Below, one piece after another: positions 35,703 to 38,081 of a DNA stretch of 38,081 nucleotides. A model generated the notes under the pieces. It was not told the origin of the DNA, made no database searches, and saw nothing but the letters and a program-made list of their open reading frames with translations. Each line of letters opens with the position of its first letter. Within the stretch, counting starts at the first letter, position 1. The position numbers and the translations under genes are program-made. Origin of the DNA: Hyphomicrobiales bacterium (GTDB lineage Bacteria; Pseudomonadota; Alphaproteobacteria; Rhizobiales; Beijerinckiaceae); assembly GCA_019247795.1 (NCBI GenBank), contig JAFBAK010000394.1, positions 1 through 38,081 of the forward strand. Reading direction: 5' to 3'.

Positions 35703-35738
35703 GCCCACACCACCAACCTCAAACAAGGAGTTCGTATC

Positions 35739-36176
35739 ATGAGCCTACATCCTGCAGAAAAAGCCTTCCTCGACTCGCTCGGTCTGGAGCCGGTGACCTC
35801 GAGTGCGCAGTTGCGCAAGGCTTTTTTTCAAGTGTGCACGGGGCTCGCGTTCCGCGATTGGCTACGCCCCGGCCGACCACGACATGGGCGCCATCCGGAG
35901 GCCGTCCTAAACGAGGCTATCGGCAACACCATCCGCCCACTTCTGGACCATGCGAGGGCGTACGTTACGTCAGACGGGCGCTACGTGATCCTCAGCCACC
36001 CCTATGGGACCACACCAATGGAGGAGCGGGTCGCGTGGGTCAAGAAGCTCACCGGGCTCGGCATCATCGTGCGGTTTCTCGGCCGAACGTCGTGGCACCA
36101 CCCAGACTGTGAACTCATCATGTTCGAGCGTGACCTCGCCCGCGGGATCGTCATGGGCTCGTACAAAGCGGCTTGA
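35739..36176 (+). CDS. Unknown 145-aa element protein, related to the gene before
   Basis: AAGGAG lies 8-9 bases before the ATG. The first 30 residues form a helix (MSLHPAEKAFLDSLGLEPVT). Residues 79-131 (DGRYVILSHPYG, EERVAWVKKLTGLGI, SWHHPDCELIMFER) align by eye with the upstream protein at nearly the same positions (DG, PY, EE, W, L, WHP, ER). This suggests an ancient duplication. A cysteine and several His/Trp residues are present, but no metal motif is clear. Function unknown. Confidence 0.75.
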   Translation: MSLHPAEKAFLDSLGLEPVTSSAQLRKAFFQVCTGLAFRDWLRPGRPRHGRHPEAVLNEAIGNTIRPLLDHARAYVTSDGRYVILSHPYGTTPMEERVAWVKKLTGLGIIVRFLGRTSWHHPDCELIMFERDLARGIVMGSYKAA

Positions 36177-36217
36177 GCGAGTAGAGTCGCTCACTCGAAC
36201 TTTTAGGAAGAAGTGCC

Positions 36218-36349
36218 ATGGCCATCTATCTTGGCGACCCCGATCTCCGCGCCCTTTCGCAAATAGCGCGGAGCTCGGCTCAGAGTTACCGATGCCTCTC
36301 AACCGGAGGAGGATGTATGCGGCTCTTCGATGGTGGAGCAGTAGCGTGA
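36218..36349 (+). CDS. 43-aa small protein at the end of the element cluster
   Basis: It starts MAIYLGDPDLRALSQIARSS and ends CMRLFDGGAVA. AGGAAGAAG lies 5-13 bases before the ATG at 36218, 41 bases after the previous stop. No family recognised. Position and ribosome binding site argue it is translated; length leaves doubt. Confidence 0.45.
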   Translation: MAIYLGDPDLRALSQIARSSAQSYRCLSTGGGCMRLFDGGAVA

Positions 36350-37083
36350 CAAGTCGTCTCGTCCACGGATTTCTTTAGTGGGGGACATTTGTCACGTGTG
36401 TCAGGGCTAGCTGCTCATCATTTTGCCGTAGCCTTTTCACTGCGTTGCATGAGGTCGATGAAAACGAGCCCTTCATAATCTCTGGCCATCCGAAGTATTT
36501 TAAAACGGTGGCGCTGGATATTTGGTCGTGGTGGCGCCCGTTGCTGGTGAGCCAAATTCGGAAATCAAAATCGGAATGCAAACCTGCATCGGCTCGCCCG
36601 CTGATTCGGCTGGCGGGCCGGGATGCAATCCTTCGGCGAGTCTCAACATAGCGACTCGCATTCCAAGAGTTTCGTTCCAGCCAGCGCCGCGCGGCGGAGA
36701 GTTCCTCTTTCCCACTCTGTTCTCGATGAGATGTTCTTTTTCCTTCTCGAACGGGGCATAGTGATACCCCAAGAAAGTGCCACCCCAGTCGCCAGAAACT
36801 TCCTGGCGGGGGCTACCGTGGATTCGGGACACCTGTGCAAAGCGGCTGAGTGATACCCATGTCGCGAAGGGAAGTGCTGGCCTGTGTCACCCCGGCGTGT
36901 TATCGGGTGAAAGCTCGACCGTGTCTGCAACTCGCGACTACGCGAGCTGCTCGCAAGCGGTAGGATCGTATCCGCGCAGAAGCAAAAAAGAGCGCTGCCA
37001 ATATGCACTCCGCCGATTGCGCGTTTGATCGGAAGAGGGCGTTCGTCAAGCGACGGGCTGGGCCAACAGAAGAGGAGCCTTCG
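36350..37083. other. 734-base stretch without a convincing gene, possible IS remnants
   Basis: Frames here are short and without ribosome binding sites. AGTGATACCC occurs twice (36760-36769 and 36849-36858), each followed within 5-15 bases by a GAA(A/G)...AGTGC sequence. GGGGGACATTTGTCAC lies at about 36380. Repeated boxes of this sort are seen at ends of some insertion sequences, but no transposase fragment is recognised. A stem CTCGCG-ACTA-CGCGAG (36931-36946) lies upstream of the LysM gene. The right boundary of the integrated element may fall here. Confidence 0.4.
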
Positions 37084-37530
37084 ATGAGTCTCATCAGCTT
37101 CATCAAGGAGGTCGGCGCGAAGCTACACGGCGCGAGTGAGGATAAGCCAGCAGCACCTGAGATCCTCAAGCAGGAAGTCGCCAAGCAGGGCCTGCCGGCC
37201 GACAAGATTGATGTGGCCGTCAACGGCAATACGGTGACCGTGACCGGCAGCGCAACCTCGACCGAGGAAGCCGAAAAGATCGCGCTCACGGTTGGCAACA
37301 GCATTGGCGTTTCGCAAGTCGCGAACAACATCACGGTCGAGAAGCCCACGCCGGGGGCCAAGATGTACACGGTGCAGAAAGGCGACAACCTTTCTAAGAT
37401 TGCGGAGGCGCAATACGGTAAGGGCAAGGCCAATGAGTATCACCGCATTTTCTCCGCCAACAAGCCAATGCTAAAGAGCCCGGACTTAATTTATCCCGGC
37501 CAGGTGCTGCGCATCCCGCCCCTCACCTGA
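37084..37530 (+). CDS. lysM: BON-LysM protein (YgaU/Kbp-like)
   Basis: The 148-residue protein begins MSLISFIKEVGAKLHG, has a BON domain (LPADKIDVAVNGNTVTVTGS ... VANNITVEKP) and a C-terminal LysM domain (KMYTVQKGDNLSKIAEAQYG, KSPDLIYPGQVLRIPPL). Length and order match E. coli YgaU/Kbp, a cytoplasmic potassium-binding protein, although the LysM module is better known for binding peptidoglycan. No signal peptide is visible. GAAGAGGAG precedes the ATG; the longer frame from 37003 is not supported. Confidence 0.93.
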   Translation: MSLISFIKEVGAKLHGASEDKPAAPEILKQEVAKQGLPADKIDVAVNGNTVTVTGSATSTEEAEKIALTVGNSIGVSQVANNITVEKPTPGAKMYTVQKGDNLSKIAEAQYGKGKANEYHRIFSANKPMLKSPDLIYPGQVLRIPPLT

Positions 37531-37645
37531 CCAGAGCGGTGTGCTTACTATCGCACCCTGTCCATCAATTAGGTGAACAACAGCCCTCCCTCATGCTGGA
37601 ACTTGGCTCGCCGACGCGTGCGAGCACAACATTCCAGGGGCGCGG

Positions 37646-37807
37646 TCAATTCCGCTGCCGATGATGGACCCGAGTGCAATTGCGGCACGGCCGGCAGACG
37701 GCGGTGTTCAGCTCTAGCTTGCGCGTGCGCTGGCTGGAGCCGCGGCCACGCGGGGCAATCGGGTCCGCGTAATCGATCCCAAGCGCGAACCCACTCGGCA
37801 TTTGCAT
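37646..37807 (-). CDS. Possible 53-aa Cys-rich small protein
   Basis: The frame starts MQMPSGFALGIDYADPIAPR and ends with a CRPCRNC cluster and RVHHRQRN. GAGAAGG lies about 11 bases upstream. The Cys/His set could bind zinc. It is shorter than usual gene-calling limits and lies in an otherwise empty 337-base gap between lysM and aqpZ; it may be a remnant of a longer gene. Confidence 0.35.
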   Translation of the reverse strand: MQMPSGFALGIDYADPIAPRGRGSSQRTRKLELNTAVCRPCRNCTRVHHRQRN

Positions 37808-37867
37808 TTCGAGAGGACCTTCTCGTGGTCACGAAGGGCGGACGCCCAGAGGCGCCCTTTGAAGTTC

Positions 37868-38081
37868 TCAGGCGCGGCGCTCCTCTGTGACCACAGTCTC
37901 AACCGCATCAGCTGGTTCAAATACGGCACGACCAATTGCGCCGGCGATTAGGCCGCCCACGATCGGTGCCAGCCAAAACATCCAAAGCTGCGCGATGTAT
38001 TCACCACCGGCAAACAAGGCTGGACCGGTGCTGCGCGCGGGGTTAACCGAGGTATTCGTCACCGGAATGGAGACCAGATGG
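37868..38081 (-). CDS. aqpZ: Aquaporin Z, C-terminal part (runs off the window)
   Basis: The visible 71 residues contain the second NPA box of an aquaporin ([17 protein letters not shown]), the following half-helix and the last transmembrane helix ([20 protein letters not shown]), then an acidic tail. The frame stays open to base 38081, so the N-terminal two thirds lie outside. The Arg after the NPA and the TSVNPARS context favour water-specific AqpZ over a glycerol facilitator. Confidence 0.93.
   Translation of the reverse strand, partial: HLVSIPVTNTSVNPARSTGPALFAGGEYIAQLWMFWLAPIVGGLIAGAIGRAVFEPADAVETVVTEERRA

Larger units (their letters stand above)
29644..36349. mobile_element. Integrated replicon-like element at tRNA-Gly (left end clear, right end uncertain)
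   Basis: The order is tRNA-Gly 3' end, tyrosine recombinase, excisionase-like gene, repeat-rich gene-free region, small gene, primase-polymerase/helicase, and small unknown genes. This is the layout of an integrative plasmid-like or satellite element. No relaxase, type IV secretion, capsid, terminase or restriction gene is seen. A direct copy of the tRNA 3' end, expected at the right boundary, was not found up to 38081. The end is therefore set at the last likely element gene; the boundary may lie beyond, or attR may be decayed. Confidence 0.75.

Noticed and set aside
35716-35728. ACCTCAAACAAGG as a third copy of the LuxR-type dyad
   Set aside because: Arms are only CCT/AGG, and the AAGGAG here is the ribosome binding site of the gene at 35739.
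36594-36602. TCGCCCGCT as right attachment site matching the tRNA-Gly 3' end
   Set aside because: Only 9 bases match, and the neighbouring T-arm sequence is absent; chance is likely in GC-rich DNA.

Overview
The window is GC-rich alphaproteobacterial DNA. The gene content (fused anthranilate synthase TrpE(G), YcgN-type cysteine cluster protein, DUF2336, DUF1491, DUF1214 and DUF1254-like proteins, long tandem-type dCTP deaminase, paired MaoC domains) points to Hyphomicrobiales (Rhizobiales). A Beijerinckiaceae or Methylocystaceae relative is my guess, but the genus cannot be fixed from the sequence alone.

Bases 1-26,800 are a dense chromosomal backbone. In order it holds: a polyprenyl-phosphate type glycosyltransferase; a small exported DUF4864 protein; trpE(G) with a candidate Trp-rich leader peptide; an ArsR-type regulator divergent from an alkene reductase with a dyad operator between them; methylmalonyl-CoA mutase divergent from its chaperone meaB; a frameshifted orphan Phd/YefM antitoxin; a YcgN protein; a class A penicillin-binding protein followed by two small envelope genes; a DUF2336 gene with a CtrA-like site; DUF1491; aroC; a RibB protein with an HTH head and a degenerate GTP cyclohydrolase II tail; a leftward series rplY-pth-ychF-(MaoC-MaoC)-dcd; an acyl-lipid/acyl-CoA desaturase; and mutM with a methyltransferase.

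Bases 26,815-29,640 are a looser region. A LuxR-type regulator sits beside several very small genes, some below 60 codons. Two copies of an 18-bp dyad (CTACCC-CAAACA-GGGTAG and CTACCT-CAAACA-AGGTAA) with matching arm changes lie here, each about 21 bp from a -10-like hexamer. I read them as operators of the neighbouring regulator.

At 29,644 a tRNA-Gly(GCC) gene marks the start of an integrated element running to at least 36,349. It carries a tyrosine recombinase ending 21 bp past the tRNA, an excisionase-like gene overlapping the integrase by 277 bp in another frame, and a 1.2-kb gene-free stretch. That stretch has seven copies of an 11-bp iteron-like repeat (GTTATCTATGG), perfect palindromes and stem-loops. 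It is followed by a primase-polymerase/RepA-like helicase fusion and small unknown genes, two of which seem to share a common domain. This has the layout of a self-replicating, integrative plasmid-like or satellite element. No conjugation, capsid or packaging gene is visible, and no right attachment site was found inside the window.

The right end (37,084-38,081) looks chromosomal again: a BON-LysM protein and the C-terminal part of an aquaporin Z gene that runs off the window. The stretch 36,350-37,083 holds no convincing gene and may contain decayed insertion-sequence ends.
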